Shown in pieces: positions 35,986 through 44,535 of a stretch of 64,000 nt of DNA. The first letter of the stretch is position 1. Every line of letters starts with the position of its first letter. Position numbers and translations under genes: made by a program. The stretch comes from Grimontia celer. GTDB lineage: Bacteria; Pseudomonadota; Gammaproteobacteria; Enterobacterales; Vibrionaceae. A model generated the notes under the pieces. It saw nothing but the letters and a program-made list of their open reading frames with translations, was not told where the DNA came from and did not search any database. The stretch is taken from NCBI RefSeq assembly GCF_900055185.1, contig NZ_FIZX01000001.1:1674001-1738000 (forward strand), in the 5' to 3' direction.

Positions 35986-36440
35986 ACCTTTGTCCTCATC
36001 TTATTTGTTTGAAAAACGCCGATGAAGCTGTGGGAATCTACCACTCGTCTTCCTAACGCAATTTCTCGCTTACAAGTCTTTGCTTATATATGAGATTGCT
36101 AACATTCATTCAGCGCTTGGTGTGACAAGAGTTTTAATGACAAGACACTCAAGAACAATGGTTTTGGAGCAAGATCACGCTAATCTCAGTAAGCTCGATT
36201 AGCCCTTATTTAAACAGTGATGAGTTAAGTATGAGTTTTCACCTAATCAAGGAACTAGAGCGGGATTCAATAGCTACATCATTGGAAGTTTTATGACGCG
36301 TTTTAAACAAAAAAAGAGCGATTGACCCAAGAATTAGCCAAAAATTCGCCAAATCACATATGCAACGAAAGAAACAGTCCTCAGAAATCGAAAAAGCCCG
36401 GCACGACCAAGTACCGGGCTCACATTACTAAGGCTCTGAA
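35986..36440. other. Intergenic region upstream of rtx3
   Basis: 455 bp, AT-rich, without a gene. Contains the segment 36090-36161 that matches the region upstream of rtx2, and the rtx4 terminator near 36395-36420. Confidence 0.55.
36390..36420 (-). terminator. Terminator after rtx4
   Basis: AGCCCGG (36395-36401) pairs with CCGGGCT (36414-36420), with AAAAA at 36391-36395 giving the minus-strand T tract. Confidence 0.82.
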
Positions 36441-38240
36441 TTAGATGTTGTTACCGTTAGATTTAACGATCTCAGCATCCGTCCAGATAGTGATTTTCTC
36501 GTCCGCATAGGTGAAAACATAAGCACGGAGCTCAGTCACCTGCGCGAAGCTCAAACCCATGAACTCAATCATCTCATTGGAAATGGCAACAGACGCAGAT
36601 GCATTCGCATCGTAACTCCAGATACCGGCATCGACATTCAGTGCGTCGTTACCCGCACCAAGATGGGCAACAAAGCCATCCCAATCGCCTGGATCAGTCA
36701 GAGAAGCAGACTGAAAGCCATCAGACTGAGCATGGATTGCAAACGCATTGACGGTCACCGTTTGGTTTCCTTCAGCGCCAATCACCGCTTCAACCTGAGC
36801 AATAGGTTTGGGACCAGAGGTAACACCATAAGAAAAACCAGTGAGGTCGACGTTTGCATCACCAGTAACAATCACCTGGTCAAAGCCACGGTCGCCTTTG
36901 TAGATGTTGCCGTTGTCGGTAAGGAAGCTTACATCAGAAAAATCTTCCTGATCAAAGTACATGGTGTCGTTACCTTCACTACCGATGTAGATGTCCATGC
37001 CAGTTCCACCGTCCATCACGATGTCATCGTCATATCCTGCATGCAGCACATCGTTGCCGGCCTCACCATACAGAGAGTCATTGCCACCTGCACCGTAAAG
37101 GGTGTCGTTACCCGAACCGCCGTAAAGTACATCGTCGCCAGCACTACCTTTGATGGTGTCGTTACCTGCGCCACCGTAAATGGTGTCGTTGCCTTTGAAA
37201 CCAGTAATGGTGTCATTGCCTGAACAGCCATGAAGAACATCATCACCCGAGGTACCATTAATTACTTGGTCAGATGCAGTAGTGCCCGCCAAAACACGCA
37301 TTGAACGTGGTGCTGAGAAGTCCAGATTCTGGCCATTGCGCGCACGCACATTTTCGAGCTGGTTGTTTGGCGTCACACAGTTGAAAACACCAAGACGGTT
37401 GTAAGAAAGGTTGTCCCAATCTGACAGCATGACTGCAGTACCTTCTGATGGCTCAACACGCACTTCATGTGCACGAATCCAGCTTGGCAGTGAGTAGCCT
37501 GAACGCTGGCCCACTGGCAGGCAATATCTCTCACCGGTTTCAAGGCTCACGATACAGCCCAGTTTCTCGTTGCTAGCCACAACACGCATCGAGCGTGGTG
37601 CTGAGAAATCTAAGTTCTGACCGTTGTAAGCGCGGACATTGGTCAGTTTCTGGTTTTCAACGGTACCTGGGAATACCGCTAAGCGGTTATAGGAAAGGTT
37701 ATCCCAGTCTGACAGCATGACAGCCGCCCCTTCAGACGCCTGAACATAAACCTCGTGAGATTTAATCCAGCTCGGGAGTGAGTAGCCTGAACGCTTACCC
37801 ACAGGCAGACAGTAGCGCTCACCAGTTTGGAGGCTAACAATACAGCCCAGTTTGTCATTGCTGGCCACAACGCGCATAGAGCGTGGTGCTGAGAAGTCGA
37901 GGTTCTGGCCATTGTACGCACGAACATTGGTCAGTTCGCTGTTAGTGACTGTACCTGAGAATACCGCCAGACGGTTGTACGAGAGATTATCCCAATCAGA
38001 CAGCATCACTGCTGCACCTTCTTCCGCCTGAACACGAACCTCGTGGGATTTGATCCAGCTTGGCAATGAGTAACCTGAACGCTGTCCCACCGGGAGACAA
38101 TATTCAGCACCTGTTTCCAAACTGACAATACAACCTTTTGGCGTGTCCTCCGAAGACTCGCTTGCGTTTACTGCACTGCTAATAGATACCGCAATAGATA
38201 GTCCTACTACCCATGTCAGCATGCTAAGTAATTTATTCAT
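36441..38240 (-). CDS. RTX-type protein 4 with Sec signal and three crystallin-like repeats
   Basis: 599 residues. Unlike its three neighbours it has a Sec signal peptide (about 1-26, ending SSAVNA). Three ~96-residue repeats follow (36-126, 132-222, 228-318), each with GCIVSL-TG--YCLPVG, RSGYSLPSWI, VMLSDWDNLSYNRL and GQNLDFSAPRSMRV; two cysteines per repeat could form a disulfide, and the pattern suggests a beta-gamma-crystallin or I36-inhibitor-like fold (tentative). At residue 327 the sequence INGTSGDDVLHG begins, matching the very N terminus of the other three proteins, then RTX nonapeptides and the shared C-terminal module. It reads as an exported crystallin-like protein joined to a complete RTX body. 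Confidence 0.83.
   Translation of the reverse strand: MNKLLSMLTWVVGLSIAVSISSAVNASESSEDTPKGCIVSLETGAEYCLPVGQRSGYSLPSWIKSHEVRVQAEEGAAVMLSDWDNLSYNRLAVFSGTVTNSELTNVRAYNGQNLDFSAPRSMRVVASNDKLGCIVSLQTGERYCLPVGKRSGYSLPSWIKSHEVYVQASEGAAVMLSDWDNLSYNRLAVFPGTVENQKLTNVRAYNGQNLDFSAPRSMRVVASNEKLGCIVSLETGERYCLPVGQRSGYSLPSWIRAHEVRVEPSEGTAVMLSDWDNLSYNRLGVFNCVTPNNQLENVRARNGQNLDFSAPRSMRVLAGTTASDQVINGTSGDDVLHGCSGNDTITGFKGNDTIYGGAGNDTIKGSAGDDVLYGGSGNDTLYGAGGNDSLYGEAGNDVLHAGYDDDIVMDGGTGMDIYIGSEGNDTMYFDQEDFSDVSFLTDNGNIYKGDRGFDQVIVTGDANVDLTGFSYGVTSGPKPIAQVEAVIGAEGNQTVTVNAFAIHAQSDGFQSASLTDPGDWDGFVAHLGAGNDALNVDAGIWSYDANASASVAISNEMIEFMGLSFAQVTELRAYVFTYADEKITIWTDAEIVKSNGNNI
37287..38135 (-). repeat. Three tandem 288-bp coding repeats in rtx4
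   Basis: Three near-identical units of about 96 codons each encode the crystallin-like domains. The repeats keep the reading frame and are part of the gene. Confidence 0.8.
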
Positions 38241-38835
38241 AACCTATTGCCTTAATTTGTTTTATTTGTTTTTTTAGTGGAGCTTGGTTACTGCTATTTG
38301 GCATAAGAGCATGGTCAGGAAAGGCCTTTCTCCAACCGAAGAGATGTGCCGCTCAACAATACGAATTTGAGGGCAACATCCTTGTGCGTTGCAAATACAA
38401 AATGCAGTTGTTCCATTCACACACCGTAGGAAGCAGTTATCGTTACCGCTATCAACATGGCCATGCTGTTTTATCAAACAGGCAAGTGTTACGACTCATT
38501 TTAGAGACATCTAAATAACAAGTTAGCCACGGTGTAAATGTTTTATACGCATTCAAATTGGTGGGCAAACAAGGGTTTAAAGGTTAATAAAAATATCAAA
38601 CCTAAGCATGAGAAATAAATTAGATTGTAATGATTTATGATGAGTATTTTGGAGTGAGAAAATACTAAATATTAGTGAATTAGAATAAATGCCGGTAAGG
38701 TTTTATGTAATATTCGCTAATCACGACGTAAACATAAAACAAATTATCAATAATTAGAATGAATACAATAATATTTAAACAATCAAAAAATACGACCGTT
38801 CAGATCGTACTTTTTTAATAGATAGTCCGCTGTTT
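38241..38835. other. AT-rich intergenic region upstream of rtx4
   Basis: 595 bp with no supported gene, and strongly AT-rich from about 38500 to 38790. It should contain the rtx4 promoter. A 67-codon Cys-rich frame (38274-38477, minus strand, TTG start) is not convincing. The segment similar between the rtx2 and rtx3 promoters is not seen here. Confidence 0.5.
38785..38816. terminator. Bidirectional terminator after the MATE gene
   Basis: TACGA and TCGTA arms flanked by AAAAAA on one side and TTTTTT on the other; serves the minus-strand MATE gene that stops at 38836. Confidence 0.75.
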
Positions 38836-40197
38836 TTATGCGGTTTCTTCAATAGTCAGGTTGTTTACCCACTTATTCCCAAACACACGCCTGATGGTGG
38901 GATACAACTTCACGATTTCTTCAGATGTCATCATCAGGAAAACGTACTGAAGTGGTAGTTCCATCCACATTGCTGCCAGCGCTGTCATTGGTACTGCCCA
39001 CACCCACTGGCAAACAACATCCATATTCATACAGAACTTGGCATCACCACCTGCGCGAAGTACACCGACAATCAAGGTAATATTCACGTTCCTGACAAAA
39101 GCGCTGATCGCCAAGATGGGGAAGCAAAGTGAGACCAGTGCCAGCACATCATCATTAACTTGGGTATATAGCGACAAAATGTAGCTTTGCGCCAGAAGAA
39201 TTAACATCGACGCTGTCAGCCCTGTCAATACAGCGGTTTTGAGTGCATAACGAGCGTATTTCTCGCTGGTTTCCAGCTTATTTGCACCTAGCGCATTCCC
39301 AACAATGATGGCCGTTGCCCCTGACAAACCAGACGCGACACAAAGCGTAATAGCTTCTAGTGGGGAAATGATTGCCATTGCTGCCAATTCGCTTTCTCCC
39401 ATGCGCCCCATAATCAACTGATAAGTGAAAATGCCGCCACTCCAAATCAGGCTGCCAGCAATCACTGGTGCAGTGACATTGATGTATTTTTGGAAAGTCG
39501 ATTTTCTGAAGCGAAAGTCTGCTGGGCCCAGAATCAGCACTTTGTCGAAAACACCAATGACAAATAGCGACAAGACAACACGGAAAAGACGGGCAATCAC
39601 GGTCCCCCAACCTGCCCCTGCAAGACCCATTGCTGGCAAGCCAAAGTGACCAAAAATCAGGATGAAACTCAGTAGGATGTTTAACCCAATTTCAATAAAG
39701 GACATGTAGAAAGTGGTTTTGGTTTTACCTAAAGCCCGCAAAGCCGCATCCATGGCAATCGAAGGCCCAGCAACTAAAAGCGCAATACTGATGATTTGCA
39801 GATATTCTGTTGCCAGCGCTGCCGTTTTGCCTTCCACATTAAACATGGCTGGAACCACTTCCGGCACTGTCCAGCAGAATAGGAAGATAAGGAAAGACGC
39901 CAAGGAAGCCACCAATGCACCGAGCGCAAAGTTACGTCTTAAACCTTGTGGGTCATTGGCTCCCCAATATTGGGCAAGCAATACACCCATCCCAGTTCCT
40001 GTCCCCCAGATAAAAATCCCCGTAAACCAAAATACGCGGGCCCCAATACCGGAGGCTGCCACTTCTTCTGTCCCTAATTGGCTGACCATCAGGTTGTCGA
40101 TAAAACCGCCACTGCTGAACAACAGACTTTGAAGTGCCAAAGGAAGGCCAAGAATCAAAGCCCTTTTAAGGAAGTAAGTAAAGTTATCTTCTGACAT
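38836..40197 (-). CDS. MATE family efflux transporter
   Basis: 453 residues from the ATG at 40197, which has AAGGAG upstream (the in-frame start at 40236 does not). Twelve hydrophobic segments in two MatE repeats; conserved segments include GGFIDNLMVSQLGTEEVAA near residue 25 and IGLNILLSFILIFG near 170. Family members export cationic drugs or metabolites with Na+ or H+ antiport. Monocistronic. Confidence 0.9.
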   Translation of the reverse strand: MSEDNFTYFLKRALILGLPLALQSLLFSSGGFIDNLMVSQLGTEEVAASGIGARVFWFTGIFIWGTGTGMGVLLAQYWGANDPQGLRRNFALGALVASLASFLIFLFCWTVPEVVPAMFNVEGKTAALATEYLQIISIALLVAGPSIAMDAALRALGKTKTTFYMSFIEIGLNILLSFILIFGHFGLPAMGLAGAGWGTVIARLFRVVLSLFVIGVFDKVLILGPADFRFRKSTFQKYINVTAPVIAGSLIWSGGIFTYQLIMGRMGESELAAMAIISPLEAITLCVASGLSGATAIIVGNALGANKLETSEKYARYALKTAVLTGLTASMLILLAQSYILSLYTQVNDDVLALVSLCFPILAISAFVRNVNITLIVGVLRAGGDAKFCMNMDVVCQWVWAVPMTALAAMWMELPLQYVFLMMTSEEIVKLYPTIRRVFGNKWVNNLTIEETA

Positions 40198-40706
40198 CGC
40201 ATCTCCTTTGCCGACTGACTGACGGTGCCCGGGCATTCAATCGCCCGGATTTTGTTTTTTATATTAATAAAGTTTTTTACTTACTATACAGCAAGCTTTG
40301 CTAAGAAGTGCGATGTAATCACATGTAATTTGGGGTTATTTTTCTCGATCAAGCTCATTCGCTCATCCCTTAAAGATGACGTTCTCCCACCATCAGTCTT
40401 CACCAAACCCCGGTCGACATAAGCCTCGGTAGCTTGATACTTAATGTCTTAATTTCGTGCCATAAACTGTCAAATACTTTGGAACAGTTTTCATATTTGG
40501 ACTATCTGTTAAGTAACTGACAAAACACTCAGTGCTTTGATTGATTAGGAAGCGAAATGATTTGTCAGCGCGTGCCTTTCAGGGAGAGAAATTCGTATCT
40601 GTGCGCTAAGGACTTTTGCCCTTACAGCGACGGGAGTGATACGCACGTCGGAACGCATGCGTCGCTCAGTGCGACTTGTATTAATGCCATTTAGCGGGAG
40701 GCTAAG
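40198..40706. other. Intergenic region between the MATE and chemoreceptor genes
   Basis: 509 bp without a gene. It contains both divergent promoters and a structured segment before the chemoreceptor gene, listed separately. Confidence 0.5.
40601..40680 (+). promoter_or_regulatory. Structured 5' leader of the chemoreceptor gene
   Basis: Two adjacent hairpins can form: TAAGG (40607-40611) with CCTTA (40620-40624), and AGCGACG (40626-40632) with CGTCGCT (40660-40666). The segment is GC-rich within AT-rich surroundings and lies just upstream of the GGGAGG ribosome binding site at about 40695. No known riboswitch class was recognised. Confidence 0.35.
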
Positions 40707-42662
40707 ATGTTAGGCAAACTTAAGCTTGCACAGCAACTTACCGTATCTTTTGCAGCTGTGTTAGCACTGCTGCTTGTTGTATCTTTCGTAGGTTATGGTG
40801 GCCTTTCTGAAGGCTTTAAAAACTTCACCGATTATCGTGGGTTAGCCAGAAGCTCCAATGAAGCCAGCGAAGCTCAATCTGCACTGCTCAGCGCCCGTCT
40901 TGCCGCGCTCAAATTCCTGAAAACACAAGACCCTGCCCAGATCGATAAAGTCGAGAAAGAACTCGCCCACATTGATGAAGTCATCGATAAAATCCTCGTC
41001 AATGAAACCGACCAAAATCGAATCAACGAGCTCAGTGAATCTAAAAACCTGATGAAAACCTACGGTGAAACGTTCTCCCTGGTCGTCAAGGATTTTGCTG
41101 ACAGAAACAATGTTGTCAGCCAAGAGCTAGACCCTAACGGGCTGAAGATGCGTAAAGTGATGACCAGTATTATCGAGGACTCATCCTCGGACGGCGAAGT
41201 CGACTCCTTGTTCTATGCAGCCCAGGCTCAAGAGAAGCTGCTACTGGGAAGACTTTACGCCTCCAAGTTCCTAATCAGTAACGCTGATGAAGACCTCAAC
41301 CGTTCATTACTTGAGCTGAACAATGTCGTCGCTCCCCTCAATAACCTTGAACGGTTGTTGGTTTCGTCCGCAGAGCGACAAATGGTGAACGAGTTTTCTG
41401 AAGCACATCTCGGATACATTTCTGCGCTGCAAAAAACGGCAGAAATCATCAAAGCCAGAAACGAGCGTATCGCTGGCACCCTTGATGTCATTGGTCCACA
41501 GGTAACAACCAACTTTAACGACTTTAAGTCTTCTATCCGGGCCGCTCAGGACACCTTGGGGCCAGAAGCCCAGTCTGATAGTGAATCTGCTGTTCAAACC
41601 GTGATTACGGTGTCAGGTGTTGCGGTACTGGTGGGTATTTTGCTGAGTATTTTGGTGACACGCGCTATCCGCACGCCGATCGGTGGTGAGCCAAGACAAA
41701 TCGAAGAGCTTGCCCGCAATATTGCTACTGGCGACCTGACACAATCATTTGACAGCAAAGGTCAACCCACAGGCATATTCGCCGCCATGGGTGACATGAA
41801 TAGCAATCTGAAAGACATTGTCGGCCAGCTTTCAAGTTCAGTGAATACCCTCAACAATGCATCAGGTACTCTGGTTAACGTCACAGAAGAAACCGCGAGA
41901 AACTCAGAGCTGCAGGCAGACCAACTTGGTCAAACCGCGACAGCAATGCATGAGCTGACTTCCACCGTTGACGACATTGCACAAAACGCACAGAGAGCCT
42001 CTGATATCGCAAACGAAGCAGACCGTTACTCTCAGGAAGGACAGAACGTATTGGACGACACTCGCCAAAGTATCGAAAACCTGGTGGGTAACATTGGTGA
42101 AGTGAGTCAGGTTATAGAAAACCTGGAAAACGAAACCAAAAACGTTGGCAGCATTCTGGATACCATCCGCGACATTGCTGAACAAACCAACCTTCTGGCA
42201 CTGAACGCCGCCATTGAGGCAGCCCGTGCCGGTGAACAAGGCCGGGGCTTTGCGGTGGTCGCTGATGAGGTCCGAAGCCTCGCAAGCCGCACCCAACAGA
42301 GTACTGAAGAGATTCAGACGCTCATCACCCGTCTGCAGAGCGAGTCTAAACGCTCGGTAGAATCCATGCGTAAGAGTGCATCTGAGGCTGAAGAAACCTC
42401 CTCGAAAGCCAACAAGACCCGTGATGCACTGATTTCAATCACTGAATCTGTCTCCAACATCCGCGATATGAACCATCAAATTGCGGTTGCTGCGGAAGAA
42501 CAGAACACCGTGGTTACCAACATTAACCAAGCCGTTGAGCAGTTGAATGAGCTGGGTAAGAGCACAGCGGCCGGTGCAGACAAACTATCGAAAGAGGCAA
42601 ATGGTCTGACGTCTATCACCAGCGGTGTGAATCAGATTGTCGGTAAGTTCTCTATTGGATAA
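40707..42662 (+). CDS. Methyl-accepting chemotaxis protein with HBM-type sensor
   Basis: 651 residues. An N-terminal helix (about 10-32) and a second near 300-320 flank a ~265-residue, all-helical periplasmic region that fits the helical bimodular (HBM) sensor, a type known for binding organic acids such as malate or acetate. A HAMP domain (about 320-375) and the signalling domain with the tip motif [20 protein letters not shown] near 495 follow. GGGAGG precedes the ATG. The ligand is not readable, but organic acid uptake genes occur elsewhere in the window. Confidence 0.92.
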   Translation: MLGKLKLAQQLTVSFAAVLALLLVVSFVGYGGLSEGFKNFTDYRGLARSSNEASEAQSALLSARLAALKFLKTQDPAQIDKVEKELAHIDEVIDKILVNETDQNRINELSESKNLMKTYGETFSLVVKDFADRNNVVSQELDPNGLKMRKVMTSIIEDSSSDGEVDSLFYAAQAQEKLLLGRLYASKFLISNADEDLNRSLLELNNVVAPLNNLERLLVSSAERQMVNEFSEAHLGYISALQKTAEIIKARNERIAGTLDVIGPQVTTNFNDFKSSIRAAQDTLGPEAQSDSESAVQTVITVSGVAVLVGILLSILVTRAIRTPIGGEPRQIEELARNIATGDLTQSFDSKGQPTGIFAAMGDMNSNLKDIVGQLSSSVNTLNNASGTLVNVTEETARNSELQADQLGQTATAMHELTSTVDDIAQNAQRASDIANEADRYSQEGQNVLDDTRQSIENLVGNIGEVSQVIENLENETKNVGSILDTIRDIAEQTNLLALNAAIEAARAGEQGRGFAVVADEVRSLASRTQQSTEEIQTLITRLQSESKRSVESMRKSASEAEETSSKANKTRDALISITESVSNIRDMNHQIAVAAEEQNTVVTNINQAVEQLNELGKSTAAGADKLSKEANGLTSITSGVNQIVGKFSIG

Positions 42663-42683
42663 ACGAGAAAAGACAGTAAACAA

Positions 42684-42710
42684 AACGCGCCTACATGGCG
42701 CGTTTTTTTA
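42684..42710 (+). terminator. Terminator after the chemoreceptor gene
   Basis: AAACGCGCC and GGCGCGTTT stem followed by a T tract; it ends at the stop codon of the convergent gene. Confidence 0.85.
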
Positions 42711-43217
42711 TGCTTTATTGTCGGCACTGGTTTCCAGGTGGATGAGATAAAGGCGGGCATCAAACTCCAACTGGTGGTAATCCGGTTCCATATGACAACA
42801 AAGCTGATAGAAGGCTTTGTTGTGATCTTTCTCTTTCAGGTGAGCCAGTTCATGAACCACCAGCATACGAAGGAAAGGTTCTGGCGCGTCCTTGAACATC
42901 GACGCTATGCGGATTTCATTCTTGGCTTTCAATTTGCCACCATGCGCCCGAGACACAAAGCTGTGGAGTCCAAGTGCATTGTTCACGACATGGATTTTGC
43001 CGTCATACGCCACTTTACTGATCGGCGACGACTTCTTGAGGTATTGGCTCTTTATTCCCTGAACGTAATCATAAAGCGCTTTTTCAGACTTGATGTTGTG
43101 TTTGTGTGGGTAGCGCTGCTCCAGCCATGCGCCGAGTTTGTCGGTTTCAATCAGGCGGGAAACTTGTTCAATAAGGTTTTCAGGGTAACCACCCAAATAA
43201 CGAAGTGCAGGGTTCAT
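42708..43217 (-). CDS. YgjP-like metal-dependent hydrolase
   Basis: 169 residues with the zinc-binding HELAHLKEKDH (HExxH) near residue 123 and a further His in HNKAFYQLCCHMEP. This is the YgjP/SprT-like metallopeptidase fold; family members have an uncertain substrate. Start codon is an ATG. Monocistronic and convergent with the chemoreceptor. Confidence 0.82.
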   Translation of the reverse strand: MNPALRYLGGYPENLIEQVSRLIETDKLGAWLEQRYPHKHNIKSEKALYDYVQGIKSQYLKKSSPISKVAYDGKIHVVNNALGLHSFVSRAHGGKLKAKNEIRIASMFKDAPEPFLRMLVVHELAHLKEKDHNKAFYQLCCHMEPDYHQLEFDARLYLIHLETSADNKA

Positions 43218-43268
43218 GCTTTCTAAGATCTGTAGACTTTTAGGAACTGCGCAGAGTTTACACCGATA

Positions 43269-44321
43269 TCAAGTGCGCGTCTTTTGCGTTGAACCACGCA
43301 CCACCGCTTCACACGGCAAGGTAATGGATTGTGGCGGCAAATGCGGATCAGCAATGTGCTCGAACAAGGCATCAATGGTGCTTTGAATCATCTGCTCGTT
43401 CGGCTGACGAATCGTGGAAAGGTTGTAGGAGCGGCTTTTCGCAAGGCGAATATCGTCCACGCCAACAACGCCAATATCTTCAGGCACGGTCAAGCCAAGC
43501 TCATAACGTAATGCATCCATACCACCACAGGCCATGATGTCATCAGCATAAAACAGCGCGTCTGGCTTTTCTGTGTGTTGGAAAATACGCAAGGTGGCAT
43601 CATAGCCAGCATCGTAGCTGAACTCGCCGCCTTCTACGACTTGCCACTGATTACAGCCGCGTTCCATCAGCCGGCTGATAAAACCGCGTTGGCGATCGAT
43701 AGTGGCAGAGGTGCCAATAGGACCAGCCACAAACGCGGGCTTGGTATAGCCCGAATCAAGCAGCATGTCTGCCGCCATATTGCCTGCCAGCACATTGTCA
43801 CAACTTACAACCGTGACACTGTTTTCGCTGGAATCACGACCAAAGATCACCGCTGGAGTATTCTGGGAGTGGCACGCGTCAACAAGCTCTTGCGGTAGTG
43901 ATGCAGATGTAATGATAAGACCGTCTACGTTGTACTCCATCACCAACTCGACCGCTTCCTGAATATCCATGTCACCATCGACATGTATCAGCAAGCTGTG
44001 ACAGTTACGCTTTTGAATTTCGGTTGTAAAGCGAGAAAGAATGGGCAGATAAAACGGGTTATTGAAGTCGGTCATCAAAATGCCGACAAGACTGGAGCGG
44101 GATTTAATCCCCCTCGCTAAACGGTTGGGTTTGTAGTTTAACGACGCTGCCGCTTTGAAGACTTTTTCGCGCAGCGGTCTGGAAATACTCGCATCAGGAT
44201 TGAACGCGCGGGAGACCGCAGAGACAGAAACACCTGCCGCTTCAGCCACTTCTACGACAGTGACTTTACGTTTTTTCTGAATCTGTGTTGCTGCAACGGC
44301 AACGTTGGTTTCTTTCGTCAT
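43269..44321 (-). CDS. LacI family transcriptional regulator
   Basis: 350 residues. The helix-turn-helix and hinge are VTVVEVAEAAGVSVSAVSRA (about residues 18-37) and SLNYKPNRLARGIKSRSS; a periplasmic-binding-like sensor domain follows (VGILMTDFNNPFY, DGLIITSA, DALFYADDIMACG). It lies directly downstream of the ABC importer operon, and a palindrome in its own promoter recurs exactly in the iolD promoter, so it is the likely repressor of the second cyclitol locus. Its inducer would be the imported cyclitol or a breakdown product. AGGAAA precedes the ATG. Confidence 0.9.
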   Translation of the reverse strand: MTKETNVAVAATQIQKKRKVTVVEVAEAAGVSVSAVSRAFNPDASISRPLREKVFKAAASLNYKPNRLARGIKSRSSLVGILMTDFNNPFYLPILSRFTTEIQKRNCHSLLIHVDGDMDIQEAVELVMEYNVDGLIITSASLPQELVDACHSQNTPAVIFGRDSSENSVTVVSCDNVLAGNMAADMLLDSGYTKPAFVAGPIGTSATIDRQRGFISRLMERGCNQWQVVEGGEFSYDAGYDATLRIFQHTEKPDALFYADDIMACGGMDALRYELGLTVPEDIGVVGVDDIRLAKSRSYNLSTIRQPNEQMIQSTIDALFEHIADPHLPPQSITLPCEAVVRGSTQKTRT

Positions 44322-44389
44322 ACGCTTTCCTGCTTACAATGTCGTTCCTTCGCCCTTAGGTACAGAGCCCCTTTGGCGCAACACCATAA

Positions 44390-44406
44390 TAATGAAAATG
44401 TTTTCA
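44390..44406. promoter_or_regulatory. LacI-type operator upstream of the lacI-family gene
   Basis: TAATGAAAATGTTTTCA contains the inverted repeat TGAAAA-TG-TTTTCA. The same 17 bases occur in reverse orientation at 48816-48832. It is about 70 bp upstream of the regulator start and suggests autoregulation. Confidence 0.72.
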
Positions 44407-44497
44407 GCTACACAAGCTAGGCCGACGCCTTTTCATTAGAAATGACTAAAAGTGCTGGTCAGGTTCAGACAATTTCAAGTGAAGGAAGTCTGAAAAG

Positions 44498-44529
44498 AGA
44501 GCGCCCAGCGGAGGGTTGCCGGGCGCTTT
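44498..44529 (-). terminator. Terminator after the ABC importer operon
   Basis: AGCGCCC (44500-44506) pairs with GGGCGCT (44521-44527); on the minus strand the stem is followed by CTCTTTTC. Confidence 0.7.
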
Positions 44530-44535
44530 TCATGG

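Noticed and set aside
27900-36000. Dense short DNA repeats that could be taken for a CRISPR or VNTR array
   Set aside because: They are in-frame codons of GGxGxDxUx RTX nonapeptides; unit length is 27 bp or multiples without unique spacers.
27679-38240. Cytotoxic RTX toxin operon
   Set aside because: No acyltransferase, no pore-forming hydrophobic domain and no type I secretion genes are present; the heads look like binding domains.
38274-38477. Small Cys-rich minus-strand frame (67 codons) upstream of rtx4
   Set aside because: Only a TTG start without ribosome binding site and no recognised family; the Cys pattern alone is not enough.
40561-40700. A c-di-GMP (GEMM) riboswitch before the chemoreceptor
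   Set aside because: The conserved GEMM core segments are not present; kept only as an unassigned structured leader.
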